Below are positions 1 through 5,532 of a DNA stretch of 21,697 nucleotides, one piece after another; position 1 is the stretch's first letter, and every line of letters begins with the position of its first letter. This DNA is from DATFYM01 sp035315065 (GTDB taxonomy: Bacteria > Acidobacteriota > Terriglobia > UBA7540). A program made the position numbers and the translations under genes. Location: the NCBI GenBank assembly GCA_035315065.1, contig DATFYM010000192.1, positions 1 to 21,697 on the forward strand, given 5' to 3'. The notes beneath the pieces were generated by a model. It saw only the letters and a list, made by a program, of their open reading frames with translations, had not been told where the DNA came from and did no database searches.

Positions 1-139
1 CTTTGGCTACGGCCCATATGCGTACCGTCGGTCAGTCCTCTTCGAGGTAAGACCACTGACTGGAGAGCCGGATGCGGGAGATCCGCCAGTCCGGTTCGGA
101 GGGAGGGGGAGTGGCTCATCCCACTCTCCCTACCCCTAT
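1..139 (+). mobile_element. 3' end of a group II intron (truncated by the window edge)
   Basis: Positions 65-97 have the form of group II intron domain V: an outer stem GAGCCGGA paired with TCCGGTTC that carries the AGC catalytic triad (66-68), a two-base bulge near 87-88 and a small GAGA-type loop near 78-81. A domain VI hairpin follows, with a single unpaired A at 132. That A lies eight positions, counted inclusively, from a canonical AT 3' end at 138-139, so the 3' splice site is placed at 139/140. Bases 1-64 should be domain IV or the end of the intron-encoded reverse transcriptase. One frame stops at 48-50, but too little is visible to claim a protein. The intron runs opposite to the methyltransferase gene next to it. 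The subclass cannot be assigned from this fragment. Confidence 0.85.
65..139 (+). ncRNA. group II intron domains V and VI
   Basis: Domain V spans 65-97. Domain VI spans about 101-139. Its distal stem pairs GAGTGG (109-114) with CCACTC (121-126) around the loop 115-120. The stem continues through 105-108 with 127-130 and A104 with T131. A132 is bulged as the presumed branch point, and G101-G103 pair with C133-C135. Catalytic triad, bulge, branch A and terminal AT are all present, so nothing visible in this half is damaged. Whether the intron is active depends on sequence outside the window. Confidence 0.8.
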
Positions 140-619
140 CCTCAACCTCGGAATCCAACGCGGCACTCGCCGGCAGTACTCGTCGTAGTTAGCTCCAAAC
201 TTCTTGCGCAGCGTGGGCTCCTCATAAAACATCACGAACAAGTTGAACATCACCGCGAGTCCCGCCGCATAGATCAGCAAGACTCGCGAGCCGAACATAA
301 TCGACTCTCCGAGCACCATCGACGCGACGCCCACATACATCGGGTTACGAACGAATCGGTTGAGCCCGCTCACCACCAGCTTCTTGGGCGCATCGATGGG
401 CGCCGGGGTACCGCGGCCGTCTTTGACAAACTCCCAGGCACACCGAAGGTAGACTCCGAGGCCAGGCACCGAGAGGCACAAGCCGGCGGCCAACGCGACC
501 CATGAGGCAGGCCTTGGCACCCGATCCAGCAGCCTGTACGGCACGTACACGGTCACCGTGCCCGGCACCAGAAGCGTGAAGATCAGCGTCTTGATCAGAG
601 CCGCGCTCCGGTCCGTCAT
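116..619 (-). CDS. ICMT/PEMT-like membrane methyltransferase
   Basis: A 167-residue membrane protein of the isoprenylcysteine carboxyl methyltransferase / phospholipid methyltransferase fold. Hydrophobic segments lie near residues 8-28, 38-58 and 102-132. The family signature is clear: RFVRNPMYVG near residue 90 and a C-terminal block with YEEPTLRKKFG followed by VPRWIPR, which binds S-adenosylmethionine in this family. The substrate cannot be told from sequence; bacterial members methylate lipids or small thiols. The ATG at 619 has GGGAAG six bases upstream; a TTG at 622 is in frame just before it. The last seven residues and the stop codon are encoded by the opposite strand of the intron's domain VI, so the native C-terminus was probably replaced when the intron inserted. 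The conserved domain appears complete. Confidence 0.85.
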   Translation of the reverse strand: MTDRSAALIKTLIFTLLVPGTVTVYVPYRLLDRVPRPASWVALAAGLCLSVPGLGVYLRCAWEFVKDGRGTPAPIDAPKKLVVSGLNRFVRNPMYVGVASMVLGESIMFGSRVLLIYAAGLAVMFNLFVMFYEEPTLRKKFGANYDEYCRRVPRWIPRLRIGVGRVG

Positions 620-692
620 CAAGTTCTTCCCTTTTATTCATCGCCTCATCATTCTGTCCGAGTCGCGCCGCGCTCCGTCATCGGGTTCTTCT
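597..692. repeat. imperfect duplication of the methyltransferase translation start
   Basis: On the minus strand, the ribosome-binding site, start codon and first codons of the methyltransferase (630-597) resemble an upstream copy at 692-664. Both read GAAGAAC, two variable bases, GATGACGGA, then GGAGCGCGGC, with a small indel. The upstream copy opens a reading frame of only about ten codons before a TGA. The copies are about 67 bp apart. Confidence 0.6.
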
Positions 693-699
693 CTCTGTT

Positions 700-734
700 C
701 ATCATCCATCATTCATCATTCATCATTCATCATT
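700..734. repeat. heptanucleotide array, unit CATCATT
   Basis: Five consecutive 7-nt units: CATCATC, then CATCATT four times (700-706, 707-713, 714-720, 721-727, 728-734). The stop codon of the alcohol dehydrogenase (730-732 on the minus strand) lies inside the last unit. The array therefore fills the space between the dehydrogenase end and the duplicated methyltransferase leader. Confidence 0.9.
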
Positions 735-1872
735 CTGAATTCATCTCCACCACTCCCTTGATATAGTCCGCGCGGGTGAAGTCGCGCTCGAAAGCGTGGT
801 GGATGTCGTCGAGACCGCGATAGCGGTGGGTGATGAACGGCGCTACCCGCACCTTGCCGGAGACGATAGTCTCCAGCGCCCGGCGGTAGGTGGTGGGCCG
901 GCCGTCGGCATCGAATCCTCCGGAAGCGCCGATGGGGGCAACGAATGTAGGCTCCAAGAAGAGCACGGCGTCGATCAGCGAGAGGTCCTTGCCGTGGTGG
1001 CCGCCGCCGTAGAGCAGCACCGTCCCCTGTTTGGCCAGCACGCCCGGAAGGTCCTCGATCACCCCGGCTGCGCCGCACGCGTCGATGGCCAGGTGGATGC
1101 GCTCTCCGCGGGTCAGCTCGCGCACCGCCTCGGCCAGGTTCAGGCGCGACACGTTCACCGGCGTGCCGCCCAATTCCGCCGCCAGCCTCAGATTCGCCTC
1201 GCGCAGGTCCGCCACCAGCACCAACCCGTCGAACCGCCGGACATTGCGCAGCACTTGTAAGAAGAGCAGGCCCGCCGGGCCGGAACCGAAGATCAGCACG
1301 TTGCGGATGGCCGGTTCGCCGCCGAAGGTGTAGCGCGCCGGAGCGCGGTCCAGCCGGTCGTTGGCGTGAGTGACGCAGCCCAGCGGCTCTACCAGCGCCG
1401 CCTGCTCGGCGGGCATAGACTCGGGCACCTTGACGCAATTCACCGCCGGCATGGCGATGCCGTCGGCCATGGCCCCCTGCAAGCCCATGATGCCGTGCTC
1501 GCGGTAGTAAAGGCACTGGTGCGAGTCGCCCGAGGCGCAATAGGGACAGACGGGCGTCCGCCCGCGGCTGTGGCAGTTGAGGCCCTGGTCGCACAGGACC
1601 CGGTCGCCAGGCTGGAGGTCCGTTACCTCGCGCCCGACCTCGACGATTTCGCCGCTGAACTCGTGCCCGAGGATCTGCGACTGTACGGTGAGCGGAATGG
1701 GGCGCCCGTTGGCGTCGAAGTTCCAGTTTCCGTGACCGCGGAAGATGTGCAGATCGGTGCCGCACACGCCCACCGCCTGCACGCGGATTAAAACCTGGCG
1801 CGGAGGCACCTCGGGGTCGGGGATTCTGTCCACCACCATTTTACCGGCGTCGATGAGAATGGCCGCCTTCAT
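730..1872 (-). CDS. zinc-dependent medium-chain alcohol/polyol dehydrogenase
   Basis: A 380-residue medium-chain dehydrogenase/reductase, close to the usual length for sorbitol and threonine dehydrogenase relatives. It would oxidise a sugar alcohol or similar secondary alcohol with NAD(P). Catalytic zinc ligands are C37 in GVCGTD, H70-E71 in GHEFSG and probably E162. The structural zinc lobe is present as C100, C109, C112 and C120, with wider first spacing than the commonest pattern. The Rossmann fold has GSGPAG at about 196-201. The ATG at 1872 opens a typical KAA(I/V) N-terminus; the upstream in-frame extension is only translated repeat sequence rich in F and L. GGTGAT lies just upstream as a weak ribosome-binding site. 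The stop falls in a CATCATT array. It may share a sugar pathway with the epimerase upstream, but the S23-like gene and repeats lie between. Substrate unknown. Confidence 0.88.
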   Translation of the reverse strand: MKAAILIDAGKMVVDRIPDPEVPPRQVLIRVQAVGVCGTDLHIFRGHGNWNFDANGRPIPLTVQSQILGHEFSGEIVEVGREVTDLQPGDRVLCDQGLNCHSRGRTPVCPYCASGDSHQCLYYREHGIMGLQGAMADGIAMPAVNCVKVPESMPAEQAALVEPLGCVTHANDRLDRAPARYTFGGEPAIRNVLIFGSGPAGLLFLQVLRNVRRFDGLVLVADLREANLRLAAELGGTPVNVSRLNLAEAVRELTRGERIHLAIDACGAAGVIEDLPGVLAKQGTVLLYGGGHHGKDLSLIDAVLFLEPTFVAPIGASGGFDADGRPTTYRRALETIVSGKVRVAPFITHRYRGLDDIHHAFERDFTRADYIKGVVEMNSE

Positions 1873-1890
1873 TTGATCACCAAGAAAAGG

Positions 1891-1925
1891 AAAATCAAAA
1901 ATCAAAAATGAGAAATCAAGAATAC
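1891..1925. repeat. heptanucleotide array, unit AAAATCA
   Basis: Units AAAATCA (1891-1897), AAAATCA, AAAATGA, GAAATCA and the degenerate AGAATAC (to 1925). It lies just upstream of the dehydrogenase start on the minus strand and is inverted relative to the array at 2000-2041. The pair could form a long AT-rich hairpin around 1926-1999. That spacer holds no gene that I recognise. Confidence 0.85.
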
Positions 1926-1999
1926 CAAACGCAAGAAAGAACGCCCATCCCGAAGCAGGGCCGATCCATAAGAGCAAGAAGAATCAATCACTGTTCCCG

Positions 2000-2041
2000 T
2001 ATTTTTGATTTGCCATTTTTGCTTTTTGATTTTTGATTTGC
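2000..2041. repeat. heptanucleotide array, unit GATTTTT
   Basis: Six units in strict 7-nt phase: TATTTTT (2000-2006), GATTTGC, CATTTTT, GCTTTTT, GATTTTT, GATTTGC (to 2041). Degenerate units continue to about 2055, where the S23-like gene ends. Same orientation as the array at 2492-2540 on the other side of that gene. Confidence 0.85.
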
Positions 2042-2052
2042 TTTTATCCTTC

Positions 2053-2382
2053 TCATCTCTTGCCGCCCTCCTCGCCCTTAGCCGCGTCCTCAACCGGGGC
2101 CGTCTCTCTTGGTTTTGCTTTTCCCTTGGCTTTGGCGACGGCTTTCGATAGCATCGCCACCAGTTGGTCCGACTCGTCAACGAGCAGCTCAAGCCTTCGC
2201 TGCGGCAATTTTTCAGCCTTCGAAACAACGCGAAGCCAGTACTTGGCTTCCCGCGCTTCCTTCAATGCGATCTGTAGCTTGTGTGCGAAATCGGCCGTCG
2301 ATTCCGCCGCCTGAGCCTCTTCGAAATTGGCCGCCACGGACAACCCGCTGCGAAGAACCTGGTCTGCGATTCTCCGCCCCAC
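2053..2382 (-). CDS. S23-like four-helix-bundle protein, start codon uncertain
   Basis: The protein matches the four-helix-bundle family of 23S rRNA intervening-sequence proteins, whose relatives include the Avd accessory protein of diversity-generating retroelements. The motif RSGLSVAANFEEA is at residues 11-23, followed by FAHKLQIALKEAREAKYWLR. The annotated start is a GTG at 2382, but family homology clearly continues upstream in frame through RILDYGARIIKVVEALPN to about 2451. The frame is open to a stop at 2494-2496, yet contains no ATG, GTG or TTG above 2382. The likely full protein of about 130 residues must therefore begin at a non-standard codon (the ATC at 2449-2451 sits where homologues have Met), or the gene has lost its start. 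The tail is rich in Lys, Glu and Ala. It is flanked on both sides by same-orientation AT-rich heptamer arrays. Cellular role unknown; no rRNA gene is adjacent. Confidence 0.75.
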   Translation of the reverse strand: MGRRIADQVLRSGLSVAANFEEAQAAESTADFAHKLQIALKEAREAKYWLRVVSKAEKLPQRRLELLVDESDQLVAMLSKAVAKAKGKAKPRETAPVEDAAKGEEGGKR

Positions 2383-2491
2383 GAGCGTGTTGGGCAGCGC
2401 CTCGACAACCTTAATAATCCTCGCGCCGTAGTCGAGTATGCGCTCACTGATTCCGTCTGCGCCGCGATTTCCCAGCCTCTCCCATCCCTGC

Positions 2492-2540
2492 TTTTATTTC
2501 TTATTTCTCATTTCTCATTTTTGCTTTTTGATTTGCTCTT
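2492..2540. repeat. heptanucleotide array, unit TCTCATT
   Basis: Seven units in phase: TTTTATT (2492-2498), TCTTATT, TCTCATT, TCTCATT, TTTGCTT, TTTGATT, TGCTCTT (to 2540). It starts eight bases beyond the stop of the SDR epimerase (2548-2550 on the minus strand) and ends just before the open frame of the S23-like gene. Confidence 0.85.
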
Positions 2541-2547
2541 GTCTTCC

Positions 2548-3585
2548 TCACTCCGAAAGGTCCTTCGTGTCAAGCCGCCTCTCCTCGCGAAGCCGCGCAA
2601 AGATCCCCGCCGTCTCGCGAATGCCCTCGGCCAGCGGCGTGCGCAGTGGTTCTCCCAAGTCCCGGACCAGCGCGCTGTCGTCGAGATCGGACGCGATCGG
2701 CAACGGCTTGCCCTCGGCGCGGATCGTTCGTCCGGTTTCGCGGATACTCGGCACGATGCTCGCCAGTTTTTCAATAAACGCTTCGATCTCGATCACCGTG
2801 CCGCGCAGGGTATACACATTCGCGCCTGTCACTCCGGCCTCGGTGGCGCGCAGGAAAGCCTGTGCCGTGTCGCGCGCGTACTGCAGGTCGAGCCCGCCCG
2901 TGAAACGGATGGTGTAGGGCCGCCCCAGCACCGCCGCCTTGATGGCCTTGGTCGGCCCTGAGCTGATGCCCTGATCGCGGCCTACCCCGTAGACCGCCCA
3001 GGGCCGCAAGCCGACGCTGGAGATGCCCTCGTTGGCATAGTAAACGCGGGCGTTGCCCTCATTCGCTTGTTTGAAGACGCCGTAGTGCGTGCCCGGAAAC
3101 AGGGGCGCGCCGTCCGGAACGTGGCTGTGCCCGTAGAACTCTTCCGGCCCGAAGACGGCGGCCGAGCTTGCGTACACCACACTCCGCACCAAGTCGCGCC
3201 GCCGCTTGGCCACCTCAAACACGTTGAGCGTGCCCACTACGTTCACCAGCGCGCCGAGCGGCGGATTGGCGGTGCAAGGCGGCACCTGCAGCGCGGCGAG
3301 ATGAATCACGTGCGTGATGCCGTGCTCGGCCACAGCGCGGTCGACGTCTTCGAGCCTGGTCACGTCGCCGGCCACAAAGCTGACCACGGCCCTCTGGTCG
3401 CCTGAGAGCAGGGCCTCAAGACGACGCGAGTCGGTGTCGAGATCGAAAATCCACGGGCTGTCGCCGCGCTCTACCAGGCTCTTCACTACCCAAGCTCCAA
3501 TGAATCCCTTGGCGCCGGTGATGAGAAATCGCGGCCGGGCGGTGCCGCCGGTAGATGATGAATTGGATTGGTTCATGCCCTGCAT
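2548..3585 (-). CDS. NAD-dependent epimerase/dehydratase (extended SDR)
   Basis: A 345-residue extended short-chain dehydrogenase of the nucleotide-sugar epimerase/dehydratase type. The cofactor motif TGAKGFIG is at residues 23-30, an acidic FDLD follows the second strand, and DVT comes after beta-3. The active-site serine lies in YASSAAVFG (about 138-146), and the catalytic Tyr and Lys are Y168 and K172 in HYGVFK. Members of this family modify sugars bound to nucleotides, or related aldoses, with NAD(P). The exact substrate cannot be read. The N-terminus has a 17-residue Ser/Thr-rich leader before the Rossmann strand. ATG codons at 3585 and 3576 are both possible; neither has a strong ribosome-binding site, and a TTG at 3612 is less likely. 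It is the first gene of the minus-strand block. Confidence 0.85.
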   Translation of the reverse strand: MQGMNQSNSSSTGGTARPRFLITGAKGFIGAWVVKSLVERGDSPWIFDLDTDSRRLEALLSGDQRAVVSFVAGDVTRLEDVDRAVAEHGITHVIHLAALQVPPCTANPPLGALVNVVGTLNVFEVAKRRRDLVRSVVYASSAAVFGPEEFYGHSHVPDGAPLFPGTHYGVFKQANEGNARVYYANEGISSVGLRPWAVYGVGRDQGISSGPTKAIKAAVLGRPYTIRFTGGLDLQYARDTAQAFLRATEAGVTGANVYTLRGTVIEIEAFIEKLASIVPSIRETGRTIRAEGKPLPIASDLDDSALVRDLGEPLRTPLAEGIRETAGIFARLREERRLDTKDLSE

Positions 3586-3658
3586 TATTATGTCTTCGTT
3601 CTTTAGAGTCAAAAACTATTCGGGCATCCGCCTTATCGAGGTCAAAGCGAAGAGAAGA

Positions 3659-3707
3659 GAAATCAAAAATCAAAAATCAAAAAGCAAGAAATGAGAAATC
3701 AAGAATG
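3659..3707. repeat. heptanucleotide array, unit AAAATCA
   Basis: Units GAAATCA (3659-3665), AAAATCA, AAAATCA, AAAAGCA, AGAAATG, AGAAATC, AAGAATG (to 3707). The unit matches that of the array at 1891-1925. It lies in the divergent gap between the epimerase and the receiver-like gene. Confidence 0.88.
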
Positions 3708-3782
3708 AAGACGGCCATTGCGCAAATTGCGGACGCGTTAGAGGTTGAGGTCGAAGATGTCAGGCAGGCAGTGCTATACTGA
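3704..3782 (+). CDS. possible 25-residue leader peptide (low confidence)
   Basis: A short frame starting at ATG 3704, at the edge of the heptamer array, encodes an amphipathic peptide containing IAQIADALEVEVEDVRQAVL. It ends with a TGA (3780-3782) that overlaps the AAGG possible ribosome-binding site of the next gene. The composition looks protein-like and the coupling is suggestive, but no ribosome-binding site precedes it and no family is recognised. It could equally be chance or a remnant. Confidence 0.25.
3772..3780 (+). promoter_or_regulatory. possible extended -10 promoter element
   Basis: TGCTATACT is an extended -10 element (TG at 3772-3773, TATACT at 3775-3780) placed 16 bp before the ATG of the receiver-like gene. 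No good -35 is seen; TCGAAG lies 18 bp upstream of the -10. If used, the transcript would have a very short leader. Confidence 0.35.
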
Positions 3783-3796
3783 AGGTGTTCTTTCCC

Positions 3797-4174
3797 ATGG
3801 AAACCATTTTAGCAGCGGTTGACGACCTGTTTTTCCTAGGCAAGATCCAGCAGACGGCGAAGCTGCTCGGTATCGGTGTTGGGGCAACCGATCCGCGTAA
3901 ACTGCGACAGGAGATCGCCCGGACTCCGGTCTGCGCCGTGATCCTCGACCTAGACCATCGCTCCGGCGCAGCCGTAGAAGCGTTGCGCGCATTGAAGTCC
4001 GACCCCACAACCAGCGGAGTCCCGGTGCTCGGGTTTTTGTCGCACGTCCAGACAGACCTCGCGGCGACCGCGCGCGCCGCCGGATGCGATATCCTGCTCG
4101 CGCGCTCGGCCTTCAGCCAGCAGCTTCCTCAGTTGCTCGAGAAGCTCGCCGGCAAGAATCAAGTCGAAAGTTGA
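3797..4174 (+). CDS. degenerate CheY-like receiver-domain protein
   Basis: A 125-residue single-domain protein resembling a response-regulator receiver. Acidic residues D9-D10 sit after the first strand, and a candidate phospho-acceptor lies in VILDLD (D51 or D53) after the third. S82 in FLSH takes the conserved Thr/Ser place. The conserved Lys-Pro after strand five appears lost: the segment reads DILLARSAF, with R103 nearest. It may therefore act as a phosphorylation-independent receiver or protein-interaction domain. No output domain or partner kinase is nearby. ATG 3797 is chosen because it opens the first strand (ETILAAVDD); a GTG at 3785 is an alternative. The stop TGA (4172-4174) lies inside the second unit of the heptamer array that follows. 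Confidence 0.65.
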   Translation: METILAAVDDLFFLGKIQQTAKLLGIGVGATDPRKLRQEIARTPVCAVILDLDHRSGAAVEALRALKSDPTTSGVPVLGFLSHVQTDLAATARAAGCDILLARSAFSQQLPQLLEKLAGKNQVES

Positions 4175-4298
4175 AAGTCGAAAGCGAAGGCGCTCCTGAC
4201 TCTTGATTTTCGATTATAGGCTGCGGCTCGAAAGTCGAAAATCGGAACTTGAGAGCGAGGACGCTCTTGGCTTTTGACTTTTGACTTTCGACTTTGGA
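4161..4298. repeat. heptanucleotide arrays forming two tandem hairpins
   Basis: Four blocks in 7-nt phase. Block one is AAGTCGA, AAGTTGA, AAGTCGA, AAGCGAA (4161-4188). Block two is CTCCTGA, CTCTTGA, TTTTCGA (4193-4213). Block three is TCGAAAG, TCGAAAA, TCGGAAC, TTGAGAG (4228-4255). Block four is CTCTTGG, CTTTTGA, CTTTTGA, CTTTCGA, CTTTGGA (4264-4298). Block two is an imperfect inverse of block one, meeting at GCG-AAGG-CGC. Block four is an imperfect inverse of block three, meeting at AGAGCG-AGGA-CGCTCT. This gives two adjacent, related imperfect stem-loops between the receiver-like gene and bioY, a layout like REP/BIME elements. It may also terminate or protect the upstream transcript; no clear T tract follows. 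Confidence 0.85.
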
Positions 4299-4311
4299 CT
4301 GCTGTTATAAT
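4281..4311 (+). promoter_or_regulatory. predicted bioY promoter with -35 inside a heptamer array
   Basis: A perfect -10 TATAAT lies at 4306-4311. TTGACT hexamers occur at 4281-4286 (19 bp spacing) and 4274-4279. Both come from the CTTTTGA repeat units, so the array itself supplies -35-like boxes at 7-bp steps. The spacing is slightly long for a standard housekeeping promoter. bioY starts 42 bp downstream. No biotin repressor site is recognised. Confidence 0.5.
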
Positions 4312-4352
4312 ATCCGGGCATTCTTATTGAGGTCATCGGAAGGTATAACACC

Positions 4353-4940
4353 ATGACTGCTGCTCCCAACGTGCTCATCGATAACCTCACCCAGCGCCAC
4401 AGCCGCGTGCTGGACGCGCTCTGGGTGGTCGGATTCAGTCTGCTCACCGCGCTGCTGGCGCAGATCCGCATTCCTCTGCCCTTTACGCCGGTACCGCTCA
4501 CTGGACAGACGTTTGCAGTACTGCTGTCGGGAGCGGTGTTGGGAAACCGGCGCGCCTTCCTCAGCCAGGGGCTCTACCTTGCCGCTGGCGTAGCGGGCTT
4601 GCCGGTGTTTGCGGGCGGCGCCGCCACTGTTGCTTACCTCCTGGGCCCGACGGCTGGGTACCTTTGGAGTTTCCCGCTGGCCGCCGGGCTTCTCGGCTGG
4701 CTGGTAGAGCGTGGCGCCGCTCGGCGAGTCTGGACCCTGGCACTGAGCCTGGTCCTTTCCGACGCCGTCATCCTGGCCGCCGGGGCTCTGTGGCTCCATG
4801 GCATCTTAGGGGTCGCCAGTCGGCAGACGGGGTTGCAGGGCTTCTACCCCTTTGTGGTAGCTGACGTCTTGAAAGTGTTGCTCGTGGGCCTCACGCTTCC
4901 CGCAGTGCTGAGACGCTATGAGCAGCCTGCGAGCCGCTGA
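4353..4940 (+). CDS. bioY: biotin transporter BioY
   Basis: A 195-residue integral membrane protein of the BioY family, the substrate-binding S component of biotin ECF transporters. The family-defining segment runs through FTPVPLTGQTFAVLLSGAVLG (about 45-65) and continues with SQGLYLAAGVAGLPVFAGG (about 71-89). A glycine-rich loop LGPTAGYL follows near 96-103, with six hydrophobic segments overall. The ATG at 4353 has GGAAGG nine bases upstream. No ATPase or T subunit is nearby, so it would rely on a shared ECF module encoded elsewhere or act alone. No biotin synthesis gene is in the window, which suggests uptake, but the window is too small to judge. Confidence 0.95.
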   Translation: MTAAPNVLIDNLTQRHSRVLDALWVVGFSLLTALLAQIRIPLPFTPVPLTGQTFAVLLSGAVLGNRRAFLSQGLYLAAGVAGLPVFAGGAATVAYLLGPTAGYLWSFPLAAGLLGWLVERGAARRVWTLALSLVLSDAVILAAGALWLHGILGVASRQTGLQGFYPFVVADVLKVLLVGLTLPAVLRRYEQPASR

Positions 4941-4989
4941 GGGTTAAGTTCTCAGAAGGTGTGAGGAAACTGAACACAACCAGTCTCCG

Positions 4990-5424
4990 ATGTCAATATT
5001 ACAGATTGCCGATGAAACCGCAGTTCTCGCTGCCAATGACGTGTTCTACAAAGCCCTCGAATCCTTGAACATCGCCCGCATGAACGCCGTGTGGTGGCAC
5101 GAAGATTGGGTTCGTTGCCTCCACCCGGGTTGGGACTTGTTGGTGGGCTGGAAGGCGGTCCAGGAAAGCTTTGCTTCCATCTTCCAGGCTACCGCCCAGA
5201 TGCATGTCGTGCTCAGCCGTGTGCTGGTTCACGTGGTGGGAGACGTCGCATGGGTTTCCTGCATCGAGCAGGTAACCTCGACCATCGAGACCGACTTCAG
5301 CACGGTGCTGGTGGAAGCCACTAATCTGTTTGTGCGTCGCGGCAGCGAGTGGAGATTGGCGCATCATCACTGCACGCCCATGCCGGCCCTCGTCACTTCG
5401 GGGGCCACCAGTAGCGTGCAGTAA
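4990..5424 (+). CDS. NTF2-like (SnoaL_3) domain protein
   Basis: A 144-residue soluble protein of the nuclear-transport-factor-2-like superfamily, close to the SnoaL_3 group. The characteristic block with a Trp-rich start and RCLHPGWDLLVGW (about 42-54) is followed by the strands VVLSRVLVHVVGDVAWVSC and the final pair ending in EWRLAHHHCTP. Such proteins are small cone-shaped binding or catalytic folds with varied roles; no specific activity can be assigned. It follows bioY by 49 bp and may be co-transcribed. No strong ribosome-binding site is seen in front of ATG 4990. The stop TAA (5422-5424) is part of the first GCAGTAA unit of the array that follows, so the last residues may have been altered by the repeat. 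Confidence 0.85.
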   Translation: MSILQIADETAVLAANDVFYKALESLNIARMNAVWWHEDWVRCLHPGWDLLVGWKAVQESFASIFQATAQMHVVLSRVLVHVVGDVAWVSCIEQVTSTIETDFSTVLVEATNLFVRRGSEWRLAHHHCTPMPALVTSGATSSVQ

Positions 5425-5487
5425 GCAGTAGGCAGTAAGCAGTAAGCAGTAAGCAGTAGGCAGAAGGCAGTAGGCAGTAAGCACAAG
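5418..5487. repeat. heptanucleotide array, unit GCAGTAA/GCAGTAG
   Basis: Ten units in strict phase: GCAGTAA (5418-5424), GCAGTAG, GCAGTAA three times, GCAGTAG, GCAGAAG, GCAGTAG, GCAGTAA, GCACAAG (to 5487). It is followed by a looser purine-rich stretch to 5532 that contributes the GGAAGG ribosome-binding site of the HEAT gene. The first unit contains the stop codon of the NTF2-like gene. On the minus strand the unit reads TTACTGC and is free of stops in all frames. Confidence 0.95.
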
Positions 5488-5532
5488 GCAGGCAGCAGCG
5501 GGCGGTGGAGGAGAGAAGGCGGAAGGCAGGAA

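Noticed and set aside
716..1765. A 349-codon minus-strand frame overlapping the alcohol dehydrogenase
   Set aside because: It is an Arg-rich alternative frame of a clear zinc-dependent dehydrogenase.
5418..5487. Repeat array considered as a CRISPR
   Set aside because: Units are 7 nt and directly adjacent, with no spacers and no cas genes nearby.
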